From Saccharothrix sp. HUAS TT1 (GTDB lineage: Bacteria > Actinomycetota > Actinomycetes > Mycobacteriales > Pseudonocardiaceae): 64,000 nucleotides of DNA. The stretch spans positions 6,386,001 to 6,450,000 of the forward strand of contig NZ_CP160453.1 in the NCBI RefSeq assembly GCF_040744945.1, in the 5' to 3' direction. Positions within the stretch are counted from its first letter, which is position 1. Every line of letters begins with the position of its first letter. The notes under the pieces are model-generated. The model worked only from the letters and a program-made list of their open reading frames with translations, had not been told where the DNA came from and ran no database searches. The position numbers and the translations under genes are program-made. Shown one piece after another: positions 16,501 to 23,699 of this stretch.

Positions 16501-17073
16501 CAGGTTGCCGGCGGCGTCGAAGTCGATGTCGCCGCCGACGTGGCAGCACTGGCCGCGGTCGTTGGCCACCCGGAGCACGACCTTCTCACTGGCCATGTCG
16601 AGTGTGTTGTCCGGCTTGAGGGTGAAGCGGGACAGGTGCAGCTCACCGCGCCACGCCGCGAACGTCGCGTCGGTGCCCTCGGTCGGCGCGTCGCCGTCCG
16701 GGGTGTTCAGGCGGGGCGAGTAGTACAGGTACAGCCAGCGGTTGGCGGCGAAGCCGGGATCGGCCGCGATGCCCTGCAAGCCCTCCTCGTCGTGCGTGTA
16801 GACGTCGAGCTTGCCCGCCACGGTGGTGGTGTTGCCCGCGGCGTTGGTGATGCGGACCGTGCCGTCGCGGGCGGTGTGCGCGACGGACCGGTCCGGCAGG
16901 ACGGCCAGCGACATGGGCTCGCCGAGCTTGGCGGCGCCGGCGGCGAGCTGGACGTGCTGGTAGTCGCCGGGCGGGATGGCCGCGACGGCGGTGCTCTGGG
17001 GTACGAGGAGCAGGGACGCGACCAGCAGGGGCGCGGCGACCGCTCTCGCCCACCGGGGTGGGGGCTCGGACAT
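13567..17073 (-). CDS. Secreted multidomain sugar dehydrogenase / PKD / CBM6 / ThuA protein
   Basis: A 1168-residue exported protein. A signal peptide (residues 1-32, VAAPLLVASLLLVPQSTAVA) is followed by a glucose/sorbosone dehydrogenase beta-propeller (about 40-450, with CCHVGGDIDFDAAGNLYLTTGD and MGLRNPFRMSVD), a PKD domain (about 485-575, AGSSDPEGGALSYRWAFGDG), a first CBM6-like module (about 676-807), a ThuA glutamine-amidotransferase-fold domain (about 814-1030, YAGVHAAADTEHDWPYYGRL) and a second CBM6 (about 1048-1168). The propeller suggests oxidation of sugars with a bound cofactor; ThuA is linked to trehalose or keto-sugar use; the CBMs bind polysaccharide. Similar fusions occur in other actinobacteria. 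The ATG is preceded by GGAGAGGAAC. Confidence 0.9.
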   Translation of the reverse strand: MSEPPPRWARAVAAPLLVASLLLVPQSTAVAAIPPGDYQHVQLAAGAAKLGEPMSLAVLPDRSVAHTARDGTVRITNAAGNTTTVAGKLDVYTHDEEGLQGIAADPGFAANRWLYLYYSPRLNTPDGDAPTEGTDATFAAWRGELHLSRFTLKPDNTLDMASEKVVLRVANDRGQCCHVGGDIDFDAAGNLYLTTGDDTNPFVSDGYTPTDERANRNPQFDAQRSSGNTNDLRGKVLRIKPQPDGGYTIPAGNLFAPGTARTRPEIYAMGLRNPFRMSVDKATGHVYLGDYGPDAGVTNPSRGPSGQVEFNRITAPGNFGWPYCTGTNTADETYVRYAFPSGPSGARYQCGSGVTNSSPRNTGLATLPPAQPAWIRYAGDAGSPPEFGGGSESPMGGPVYRYDPGLNSPTKFPQSLDGRFFAGEYGRQWIKAIGVDANGSPGVIEDFPWDGTQVMDLQFGPDGSLYVLDYGTGGGNQAIYRIDYKGNAPRNPTAKAAADRTSGPVPLTVKFSSAGSSDPEGGALSYRWAFGDGATSTEANPTHTYSRAGNYSPTLTVTDPQGLTGTASVLVTAGNTAPTITLQAPGDGRLFAFGDTVPFRVSVTDPEDGPVDCARVKVTYLLGHDSHRHQITQATGCSGQITVPVDGEHDAAANIYGVFDAEYTDNAGLTSHAVSTLQPRHRQAEHHGAQQGVEPANHGGAEGGRTVGFTDDGDWISFQPYLLDNARSVTARVSSGGPGGTIEVRAGSATGTLLGTLTVPNTGSWDAFVDVSANLTSAPTGTTSLVFVFKGVTGQGNLLDLDAFTFTTGTTPPPGPEVLVFSRTAGFRHDAIPAGTQAIRELGAANGFAVTATEDASAFTAANLARYAAVVFLNTTGDVLNDAQQAAFQSYVDGGGGYAGVHAAADTEHDWPYYGRLVGAYFHSHPDIQQATVRPEDRSHPATAHLPAAWNRTDEWYNFRTNPRATSRVLANLDEAGYSGGTMAGDHPISWCRTQASGRSFYTGLGHTVESYADPAFRTHLLGGIRYAAGLVQADCRPQQQPSPRVEGEAYTSSSGVQVASHGTASGGQTVGYIDGGDWAGYGQTDLTGKRQFTARVSSGNAGGRIEVRAGSAAGALLGSVAVAGTGGFDRFVDVSTALTGSAGGPVVLVFTGSGSGGLFDVDHFTLS

Positions 17074-17117
17074 GGCAGGGGTTCCTCTCCTCCGGGTGCG
17101 GGTACGGGTTCTCGGGG

Positions 17118-17861
17118 TCAGCCGCAGAGGTCCATCGGGAGCACGCCGGGACCGTCGACCACCGCGGTCACCCGGTGGACGGCCGGCGGCGAGCCCGAGG
17201 CCGGTCGGAAGTCCGCGCGCTCGTCCTGGCGGCGCGCCGGCGCCGCGTCCGGCACCGTGATCGTGGCGGTCTTCCAGGTGTCCGTGCCGGTGTTGGCGAC
17301 GCTGCCCGCGTGCTGTCGAACGTGGTCGCCGAGCGCGGTCGGAGGTGTGCACCCGGTGGTCGAAGTCGACGTACTGGCCGTTGACGTCGCTGAACACGTT
17401 CGGGTGCAGCAGGGAGTGGTACAGCGTCCACGTCCCAGCCAGGTGCCTCGGCGCGCAGGTTCGTCAGGGCATCGGCCTGGCTGACGCAGCTGATCGCGAC
17501 CTTCACCCCGACCTCGCAGTGCTGCCGGGTGCGGCGGCGAAGTGCACGGTGGAGGTGTTGCGCCGCTCGCAGAACCGGCCGCCGGCGATGGTGCCGGACA
17601 GCTGGTCCGACCGATGACGCGGACCTGCGCGGCGGTGCTGGCGACCTGCGAGGACCCCGCCTTGAACAGCGGGTTCGCCCGGTCGGCGGCGGGGAAGGCG
17701 AACCGGCCGACGCCGGTGCGGGTGGTCGCGGCCACCTTGGTGGTGACCGCGCCGACCGACGGCAGGATCGGCAGGTCGCCCTGGACCGGGCAGCCGACGC
17801 CGGACAGGTGCGTCACGCTCAGCCCGGGGGTGGCCGCCAGGCGCGGCTTTCGCTTGCTCAT
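17118..17861 (-). pseudogene. Degraded GH92 alpha-mannosidase remnant
   Basis: Pieces of a GH92 exo-alpha-mannosidase are spread over all three frames. The first frame begins MSKRKPRLAATPGLSVTHLS and runs through VGRFAFPAADRANPLFKAGS. A second frame continues with DQLSGTIAGGRFCERRNTST. A third adds VKVAISCVSQADALTNLRAE. A further piece has YHSLLHPNVFSDVNGQYVDF. The last frame ends with a short tail containing TGTDTWKTATITVPD. In GH92 these blocks occur in this order but within roughly 700-1000 residues; here the whole is 744 bases, so besides several frameshifts most of the catalytic domain is deleted and the 5' end is missing. It cannot make a working enzyme. It sits next to an intact GH99 gene, so a mannan-use locus may be decaying. 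Confidence 0.75.
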
Positions 17862-17894
17862 GACAGGGCTCCCGTGGGGGTCGGGCGCGCGGCG

Positions 17895-19382
17895 TCAGAA
17901 CCGGAACACGCCGACCTCGGCCGCCTGGCCGGCGGGCCACCGGGTGTTGGCGGTGAAGACCAGGCGCAGGTGGCGCTGGAAGGTCCGCGGCACCGCGATG
18001 CTCACCCGGTTGCCGGTCGCGGGGTCGAACCGGTGGCCGCGGTTGGCGACGAGGGTGGTCCACGTGCGGCCGTCCGCGCTGCCGCGCACGGTGATCCGCT
18101 GGGTGCGCGGCTCCCAGCCCGGCGGCACGGCCACCTCGACCCGGGCGACCTCCTCGGTCGCGCCCAGGTCCACGGTCAGCGGCTGCGGGAACAGGTTGTG
18201 CGCGCTCTCCCAATAGGTGCCCGGGTCGCCGTCGTTGGCGTTCGGACTGGCGTGACCGGTGACGTTGCTGCGCGCGGTCGGCGCCCGGCCGTCGGTGAGG
18301 TCCGGGTTCGGCACGGGCGGCGCGGAGCCGGTGAACACCTCGACCCAGTGGCGGGTGCGGTCCAGGTAGGCGGTCTCGGCGGCCTGGCCGGTCCGGCCGT
18401 AGGCGCCCTCGTAGGTCAGGTAGCCGTGGCCCGCGGGCGGGGTGGAGTCGGCCGGTTCGATGGACGAGCCCTCGTGCCACTCGTTGAACGAGGTGATCGA
18501 CACCCAGTCCGGCCGGCCGCCGGTCTCCGGGCTCAGGGCGTTGCGCCACTGGAGGTCGTAGGTCGCGCCGTCGGCGCGGTCCAGGGTCGGGCTGGTGTTG
18601 CCGGGCACGGCGCGGTCGTCCAGGTAGCCGGGTCCGATGGAGGGCGCCCAGACCAGGCCGTTGGCGCGCGCGTGGTCGGCGACGCCCTTCCAGCCGACGG
18701 CGGCGCTGCTCGCGATCACGTCGTAGGTGTAGATGCCGCCGAAGTGCCCGACCTTGCTCACGTCGGTGGTCTGGGCGAGCACGATCGCGGTGTCCCGGAC
18801 GGCTTCCAGCGGCGCCCAGTCGGCCACGTTCAGGCTGTTGAACACGTAGAAAGCGCCCCGGTTCCCGCGTTGGGCGTCCCGGTAGAACGCGGGGCTCGAC
18901 CCGTGCCGGTCGATGAGGTAGCGGACGTCGGCGACGGTGCTCTCGGCGGTGCGCCCGCCGTACGGCTCCAGGTGGAAGGCGACCCGCACGCCGTGCCGGG
19001 CGGCGGCGTCCAGCAGGCCGGGCACGAGCCGGTCCTCGTACGAGCCCTGGCCCCACCAGCTGGTGACGATCACCCCGGCGCCGGACCGGCGGACCCACTC
19101 CATGTGCTGGTCGACGGCCCCGGCCAGGTCGCCGGAGTCGTAGGCGCCGAGGGTCGGGTAGAAGTCCGCGCCGATGTCGTCGGGCGGGGTGTGGTCGCCC
19201 TGCTGCCAGTGCCGGTAGGAGCCGTAGACCTCGGGGCTGCCGTACCAGGGGTAGTAGAAGAGGTGCACGTCGGAGGGCACGGGCTGGGCTCGCGGCGCGG
19301 TGGTGCTCGCGTTCGCCGGTGCGACGAGCGCGAGGGTCAGAACCGAGCAGAACGTGATCACGATGCTGAGCAGGGTGCGCAT
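17895..19382 (-). CDS. Secreted GH99-like endo-alpha-mannosidase with CBM32
   Basis: A 495-residue exported glycoside hydrolase. The signal peptide covers residues 1-25 (VITFCSVLTLALVAPANA). The catalytic domain (about 35-345) has the GH99 hallmarks: HLFYYPWYGSPE, GVIVTSWWGQG, AFHLEPYGGRT and SITSFNEWHEGSSIEPA with its glutamates. GH99 enzymes cut internal alpha-1,2-mannosidic bonds in mannans or N-glycans. A C-terminal F5/8 type C (CBM32) module (about 365-495) should bind sugar. ATG at 19382 was preferred to the start at 19478 because the latter adds a non-signal N-terminus containing promoter-like sequence. It lies 33 bases upstream of the GH92 remnant on the same strand, so they were probably one mannan-degrading unit. 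Confidence 0.88.
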   Translation of the reverse strand: MRTLLSIVITFCSVLTLALVAPANASTTAPRAQPVPSDVHLFYYPWYGSPEVYGSYRHWQQGDHTPPDDIGADFYPTLGAYDSGDLAGAVDQHMEWVRRSGAGVIVTSWWGQGSYEDRLVPGLLDAAARHGVRVAFHLEPYGGRTAESTVADVRYLIDRHGSSPAFYRDAQRGNRGAFYVFNSLNVADWAPLEAVRDTAIVLAQTTDVSKVGHFGGIYTYDVIASSAAVGWKGVADHARANGLVWAPSIGPGYLDDRAVPGNTSPTLDRADGATYDLQWRNALSPETGGRPDWVSITSFNEWHEGSSIEPADSTPPAGHGYLTYEGAYGRTGQAAETAYLDRTRHWVEVFTGSAPPVPNPDLTDGRAPTARSNVTGHASPNANDGDPGTYWESAHNLFPQPLTVDLGATEEVARVEVAVPPGWEPRTQRITVRGSADGRTWTTLVANRGHRFDPATGNRVSIAVPRTFQRHLRLVFTANTRWPAGQAAEVGVFRF

Positions 19383-19768
19383 GGTGGTCCGCCCACATCC
19401 TTGCGTCGTTGTAAGGAAGGTCACACGACCATAAGGAAAGCTGACAACTTGACGCAAGAACTTGACTAGTAAGCGCAAAAAGTCAACCTAACCTGTCCGA
19501 AATCGGACAAGTGCAAGGAGACGGGCAGGAGGCGGCACACCGGGTGCAGGCGGTCCGGAGCGGCCCGCTCCGGGGTGGCGAACGCGCGCGACCGTCGCAG
19601 CGGCACGGCCACGTCGGCCGAGCCGAGGCCGTGACGTCGTTCGGGTCACCGCGCCCCACCGGTATTCCGTCGTGCGGGCCGCGGGTTCCGGGTGGAGCCT
19701 TGAATCCCCGCCCTCGCACGTGCCGCGCCCGGCGGCCACGAGCGAGGCGTCCGACCCATGGTGGACTC
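19383..19768. promoter_or_regulatory. AT-richer divergent regulatory region upstream of GH99
   Basis: A 386-base gap, unusually AT-rich in the part next to GH99. On the minus strand TTGCGT (19452-19457) and TTATGG (19429-19434) are separated by 17 bases and could be a promoter. Direct repeats stand out: TAAGGAA at 19412-19418 and 19432-19438 (20-base period) and AACTTGAC at 19446-19453 and 19459-19466 (13-base period). These look like sugar-responsive operator copies. The half next to the stress-protein gene (19510-19768) is ordinary GC-rich sequence without a gene I can support. Confidence 0.5.
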
Positions 19769-20482
19769 ATGAGCAACCGAGCACTCCCCGCACCTCAACC
19801 GGTCGTCACCGTCCGCGACGGTTCCGCCTGGGGCGAAGCCGCGCTCCGCTGGGCCGAGGCGCACGCCTCGCTGGTCGGGGCGCCGCTGGAGGTGCACGAG
19901 CCGAGCCCGGACCAGGTGCACGACCTGCTGCTGGCCAGCACCCGCGCCGACGTGGTCGTGATCGGGCACCGCGCCGACGACGGCCGCTCGTTCGGCCTGG
20001 CCCGGATCGTCCTGCCGCTGGTCCAGCACGCCGCGTCCGACGTCGTCGTGGTGCGCGGCACGCCGGAGGCGCTGCACGGCGCGCACGGCCGGGTCACCGC
20101 GCTCATCACCGGCGACGAGCACGACGAGCCGGCGCTGACCCGCGCCATCGACCTGGCCGCCCGGCACGGCGCCGCGCTGCGGGTGCTGCACGCCGCTCCG
20201 CCGCTGACGGTGCGCGCCGACAACCCGGGCGTGCTCATCGCCCACGTCGACCAGGCGCTGCGCGGCGTCCGGCACACCTCCGTGCTGGCCCGCATGCACC
20301 CGAACGAGGCCATCGCCCGCTACGCCGACACCGACCTGCTCGTGCTGGGCGACCGGGGACCCACCGCGCGCACCGCGCTGCACCACGCGCGGTGCCCCGT
20401 CCTCGTGGCGCACCGCGTCCCGGAGGAGCTGCGGCGCCACGGTGTGCGCCGCCCCGAGCGCGGATCGGCTCGCACCACGTAA
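19769..20482 (+). CDS. Universal stress protein-like protein
   Basis: A 237-residue cytoplasmic protein with two UspA-like halves. The first half (about 12-95) keeps the pattern VVTVRDGSAWGEAALRWAEA and ends ADVVVIGHR followed by SDVVVVRG; the second (about 105-220) has VTALITGDEHDEPALTRAID and ends DTDLLVLGDRGP and CPVLVAHR. Neither half has a clear G-x2-G-x9-G-S/T ATP loop (the segment after GHR and the GDRGPTART segment are only partial), so it may not bind ATP in the usual way. Universal stress proteins act in dormancy, oxidative stress or metabolic signalling. It is a single-gene unit. Confidence 0.85.
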   Translation: MSNRALPAPQPVVTVRDGSAWGEAALRWAEAHASLVGAPLEVHEPSPDQVHDLLLASTRADVVVIGHRADDGRSFGLARIVLPLVQHAASDVVVVRGTPEALHGAHGRVTALITGDEHDEPALTRAIDLAARHGAALRVLHAAPPLTVRADNPGVLIAHVDQALRGVRHTSVLARMHPNEAIARYADTDLLVLGDRGPTARTALHHARCPVLVAHRVPEELRRHGVRRPERGSARTT

Positions 20483-20769
20483 CCGAAGCCGGTCGGGCAG
20501 GCGCTCGACCGGGACGTCGACCGGCGAGGCCGTCAGCGGCACGAAGACGATCAAAACGAGGTCCCACAAGGGATTCGTCGTGATCGCGGTCGATTCGCGT
20601 GCCCGGAATCGGGTCGCCGGACGTCAGCCGATTGCCCTCTTGTCACCCACAGGGATGGAAAACCGGACTGCGAGCGCTCCCGGCCGCACAACGGTTCCCG
20701 ACTGTGCTCCACTCGAAATTGGCACGTGTCGAAAACCCGTTCGTGAATCCCTCTATCGAGGAGGATGCG
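20483..20769. promoter_or_regulatory. Leader region of the small-peptide operon
   Basis: A 287-base gap before the peptide gene. It has lower GC content than average in its last 120 bases and ends in a strong ribosome site, GAGGAGG at 20759-20765, close to the ATG at 20770. It must contain the promoter for the four-gene operon; I cannot identify -35/-10 boxes with confidence and see no strong palindrome. Confidence 0.4.
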
Positions 20770-20958
20770 ATGCCTGTTCTGACTCCAGTCCGACCGATCG
20801 CGACCGAAGAGGACACCGTCGCGCTGACGGAGTTGATGGCGGAACCGGAAGCCGCCGTCAGCGACGCCCCGGTCACCTGTCCCCAGGCGGCGGGCCTCCT
20901 GCTGCTGGCGGGGCTGCTGCTGCTCTCGCCGCCGATGCCGAAGGAGCCGCGGAAGTAG
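20770..20958 (+). CDS. Small peptide, candidate precursor or membrane peptide
   Basis: A 62-residue ORF with a strong ribosome site just upstream (the longer in-frame start at 20599 is not credible). The first 36 residues are acidic and leader-like (ATEEDTVALTELMAEPEAAV), then come a single Cys (C37, in PVTCPQA), a leucine-rich hydrophobic stretch (residues 40-53) and a basic Pro-rich tail ending PMPKEPRK. It is followed with a 1-base overlap by two uncharacterised proteins and a serine hydrolase. This gene order would suit a RiPP-like precursor with its maturation enzymes, but a small membrane protein is equally possible. No known precursor family is recognised. Confidence 0.65.
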   Translation: MPVLTPVRPIATEEDTVALTELMAEPEAAVSDAPVTCPQAAGLLLLAGLLLLSPPMPKEPRK

Positions 20959-21713
20959 TGACGGGGAGCGGTGTGGGGCAGCGCGCCTACGCGGACGCTG
21001 CCGCTGCCCTGGCCGGCCGTGTGCTCGACGCGGTGCGGGGAGGTGGCGAGGTGGACCTCGCCGGTTTCCTCGACTCGTGCGCCGACGCCGCGACCGGCCT
21101 GGGCGCCGTCCGGGTCGTCGGCGCCGACGTGTTCGCGCCGCACCTGGTGCTCGGCCGGCCACTGGCGGTGGAGGACCAGGTGGTGGTGGCCCGGTCGCTC
21201 GACGTCTTCCCGGCCGTCGCCGGCGCGCCCGCCCGGGAACGCGGGGTCGCGGCGTGGCGCGACTGGGCGACGGCCCGCCTGCTCGACCTCTTCGCGGGAG
21301 CGCCCGTCCCGAGCACGCCGTCGTCGGCCGATCCCCCGACCTCGCCGGAAGCCGCCGCGCTGCCCGACGTCGACACCGTCCTCGGCCCGGCGGCCGACTG
21401 GCCGCGGTGGTCGGTGGTCGTCGCCCAGCTGTCGCCGCTGGCCCAGCCCACCGTCGACGGCCCGGTCGCGCCGGCCGTGGCGCGCGAAGCGCTCGCGCTG
21501 GCCAGGGGCGCGACCCGGGCCGTGCTGCGCCGGGACCACGTCACGGCGGCCCGCCTCGCCCGCTGGGTCGCCCTGCTGAGCCGACGCGGCGTGGAGGCGC
21601 CGCTGGACCCGTGGCTGCTGACCGAGCAGCTCCGGCTCAACGCGGGCGCCGGGCCCCGGATGCTGCTGGACCTGGCCATCGCGCGGCACCTGCTGGGAGG
21701 AGAGCCCGCATGA
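20958..21713 (+). CDS. Uncharacterised protein, second gene of peptide operon
   Basis: A 251-residue soluble protein with GTG start that shares its first base with the TAG of the peptide gene, so translation is coupled. It is Ala/Arg-rich and looks largely helical; residues 115-140 form a Pro/Ser-rich linker (VPSTPSSADPPTSPEAA) between an N-terminal part (VDLAGFLDSCADAATGLGAV) and a C-terminal helical part (ARWVALLSRRGVEAPLDPWL). I recognise no catalytic motif or family. Its position suggests that it acts on, or together with, the small peptide. Confidence 0.75.
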   Translation: MTGSGVGQRAYADAAAALAGRVLDAVRGGGEVDLAGFLDSCADAATGLGAVRVVGADVFAPHLVLGRPLAVEDQVVVARSLDVFPAVAGAPARERGVAAWRDWATARLLDLFAGAPVPSTPSSADPPTSPEAAALPDVDTVLGPAADWPRWSVVVAQLSPLAQPTVDGPVAPAVAREALALARGATRAVLRRDHVTAARLARWVALLSRRGVEAPLDPWLLTEQLRLNAGAGPRMLLDLAIARHLLGGEPA

Positions 21714-22618
21714 CCGCGACCCTGCCCCGCACCGCCCACGACCTCATCGCCGGGGCCCTGGGCTGGCTGCACGCCCACCACGAACTGGACGTCTTCCCAG
21801 CGGACACCACGGCCGACCTGGACGACCCCGACAGCATCTACCGACCACTGGCCGAGACCGCCCTCTCGGCGGCCCTCGTGCTGCGCGCCGGCGTGGCCGG
21901 CACGGTCGAGCTGCGGCTGGCCCGCGAGCTGCTGGAGTTCAGCTGGCGGCAGATGCGCGACGGCGACCTGCTCTACGAGCGCCAGCTGAGGCACCCGCTG
22001 CTGACCGACCCGGTCGAGACCTACATGCACTACCACCGCAGCGGCATCCGGCACGACGCGCTGGACGAGGTGATCGCGCACAACTCCGCGGTGGACTCGA
22101 TGACCGAGCTGGTGCCGAACCGGCGGCTGGCCATCGCCAACGCCCACCGCGTCCTGGGCGTGCCGCGTGACGACGACTGGGCCTCGATGGCGCGGCAGAC
22201 CTGGTTGGGCGGCACGCCGCAACCCTGGGCGATCGACTGGGACACCGCGTACCACATGACGCACACCGTCTTCCACCTCACCGACTGGGGCGCGCGGCCG
22301 ACCGGGCTGCCCCCGGACCTCGCCGACTACCTGGCCGAGTGGCTGCCGGTGTGGGTCGACATCTGGGCCGAGGTGCGGCACTGGGACCTGGTGGGCGAGC
22401 TGCTGATCGTCGGGGCCTGCCTGCCCGAGCCCCGGTGCGACGAGGCGGAGTGGCGGCTGCTGGCGCAGGCGCAGCACGCGGACGGCCTGGTGCCCCGGGA
22501 CGGCGACCCCGTCCCCGAGGAGCGCGAACGCCGGTACCGGGAGAACCAGCACACCGCCGTCGTCGCCGTGGTCGCCGGGACGATCGCCCTGTCCCGGCTG
22601 CTCGGCGGCGGCACGTGA
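21710..22618 (+). CDS. Uncharacterised His-rich helical protein (possibly DUF6895-like)
   Basis: A 302-residue soluble protein starting in a 4-base overlap with the preceding gene. It looks like an all-helical toroid or repeat protein and is rich in His/Asp/Trp clusters: WLHAHHELDVFP near residue 20, YMHYHRSGIRHDALDEVIAH near 105-124, and DTAYHMTHTVFHLTDWG near 181-197. The spaced histidines could bind metal. Related uncharacterised proteins seem to exist in Streptomyces and relatives and may be the group called DUF6895, but I could not check that. No function can be assigned; an enzymatic role on the operon's peptide is only an inference. Confidence 0.75.
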   Translation: MTATLPRTAHDLIAGALGWLHAHHELDVFPADTTADLDDPDSIYRPLAETALSAALVLRAGVAGTVELRLARELLEFSWRQMRDGDLLYERQLRHPLLTDPVETYMHYHRSGIRHDALDEVIAHNSAVDSMTELVPNRRLAIANAHRVLGVPRDDDWASMARQTWLGGTPQPWAIDWDTAYHMTHTVFHLTDWGARPTGLPPDLADYLAEWLPVWVDIWAEVRHWDLVGELLIVGACLPEPRCDEAEWRLLAQAQHADGLVPRDGDPVPEERERRYRENQHTAVVAVVAGTIALSRLLGGGT

Positions 22619-23616
22619 CCACGTCGGCCGGACCACGCCTGGCGGAGGTGCTGACGCCCCTGCTCGCGGTGACGTCCGGCGCGACCGGGGTGGCGGTGGC
22701 CGCCCGGCACGACGGGCAGCGGGTCGTGCTCTGCTCCGGTGTCACCGCGCGCGACGACCCGAGCCCGGTCCGGCCGGACACCCGCTTCGAGCTGGGCTCG
22801 TTGACCAAGACCTTCACCGCGCTGCTGCTCGCCGACGCCGTGGCGCGCGGCGAGGTCGGCTACGACGACCCGGTGGAGCGGCACCTGCCGCCGGGCTCGC
22901 TGCACCGGGTGCGGCACCCGGTCACGCCGACGCGGTTGGCCACGCACACGTCCGGCCTGCCGCAGCTGCCGCCCGGCCTGCTCCGGGCGGCCGTGCCGCA
23001 CTGGTCGACCAACCCCTACCGCGCGTTCGGGCCGGACGACCTGGTGGCGGCGGCGCGGCGCACCCGGGCCAGGCCGCCCGGCCGGGTGCGCTACTCCAAC
23101 TTCGGCGTCGCCCTGCTGGGCCTGGCGCTGTCCCGGGCCGCGGGCCGGCCGTACGAGGACCTGGTCGCCGAGCGCGTGCTGCGCCCCCTGGGCCTGGCCG
23201 ACACCGGGTGCGCCACCACGCCGCAGGCCACCGGCCACCTGCGCGGCCGGCCACGCCCGCCGTGGGAGATCCCGGGGATGCCGGCGGCCGGTGTGCTGCG
23301 GTCCTCGGCCGACGACCTGCTGCGCTACCTGGAAGCCCACCTCGCGCCGCGCGACGGCGCGCTGTCGGAGGCGCTGACCGAGGTCGTCCGGCCCCGGCTC
23401 GACCCCGACCTGTGCCTGGTGTGGAACCTGCGCCGCAAGCCGGGCCACGACCTGCTGTTCCACAGCGGCGGCACGCGGGGGTTCACGGCGTTCGCCGGCT
23501 TCAGCCCGCAGTCGGGGGCCGCGCTGGTCGTGCTGACCAACGCGGGTCCCGTGGTCGGTGGCGGCGGGCGCATCCAAAGCGCCTACGAAGCACTGCACAG
23601 CCTCGCCGCGCGCTGA
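22615..23616 (+). CDS. Beta-lactamase-fold serine hydrolase
   Basis: A 333-residue class C beta-lactamase/DD-peptidase-family protein. The catalytic motifs are all present: S62-L-T-K65 (SxxK), Y160-S-N162 (YxN) and H283-S-G-G (the KTG-equivalent HxG). There is no signal peptide, so unlike true beta-lactamases it should be cytoplasmic. Members of this fold also act as esterases, D-peptidases, amidases and peptide cyclases (for example the SurE-type enzymes). The GTG start overlaps the preceding stop by 4 bases, which ties it to the small-peptide operon, where cutting, acyl transfer or cyclisation of the peptide would be a natural role (inference). Confidence 0.88.
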   Translation: MTTSAGPRLAEVLTPLLAVTSGATGVAVAARHDGQRVVLCSGVTARDDPSPVRPDTRFELGSLTKTFTALLLADAVARGEVGYDDPVERHLPPGSLHRVRHPVTPTRLATHTSGLPQLPPGLLRAAVPHWSTNPYRAFGPDDLVAAARRTRARPPGRVRYSNFGVALLGLALSRAAGRPYEDLVAERVLRPLGLADTGCATTPQATGHLRGRPRPPWEIPGMPAAGVLRSSADDLLRYLEAHLAPRDGALSEALTEVVRPRLDPDLCLVWNLRRKPGHDLLFHSGGTRGFTAFAGFSPQSGAALVVLTNAGPVVGGGGRIQSAYEALHSLAAR

Positions 23617-23699
23617 CCCGCGCCGCGCACGACCGCGCCTCCCGGGTGGACCGATAACGTCTGGCCCGGCGAGCAGCACGTGGACCCGGAGGCGCGACC

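Noticed and set aside
20599..20769. Longer start (20599) for the small peptide
   Set aside because: The added 57 residues have no coding character and the strong ribosome site sits right before the ATG at 20770.
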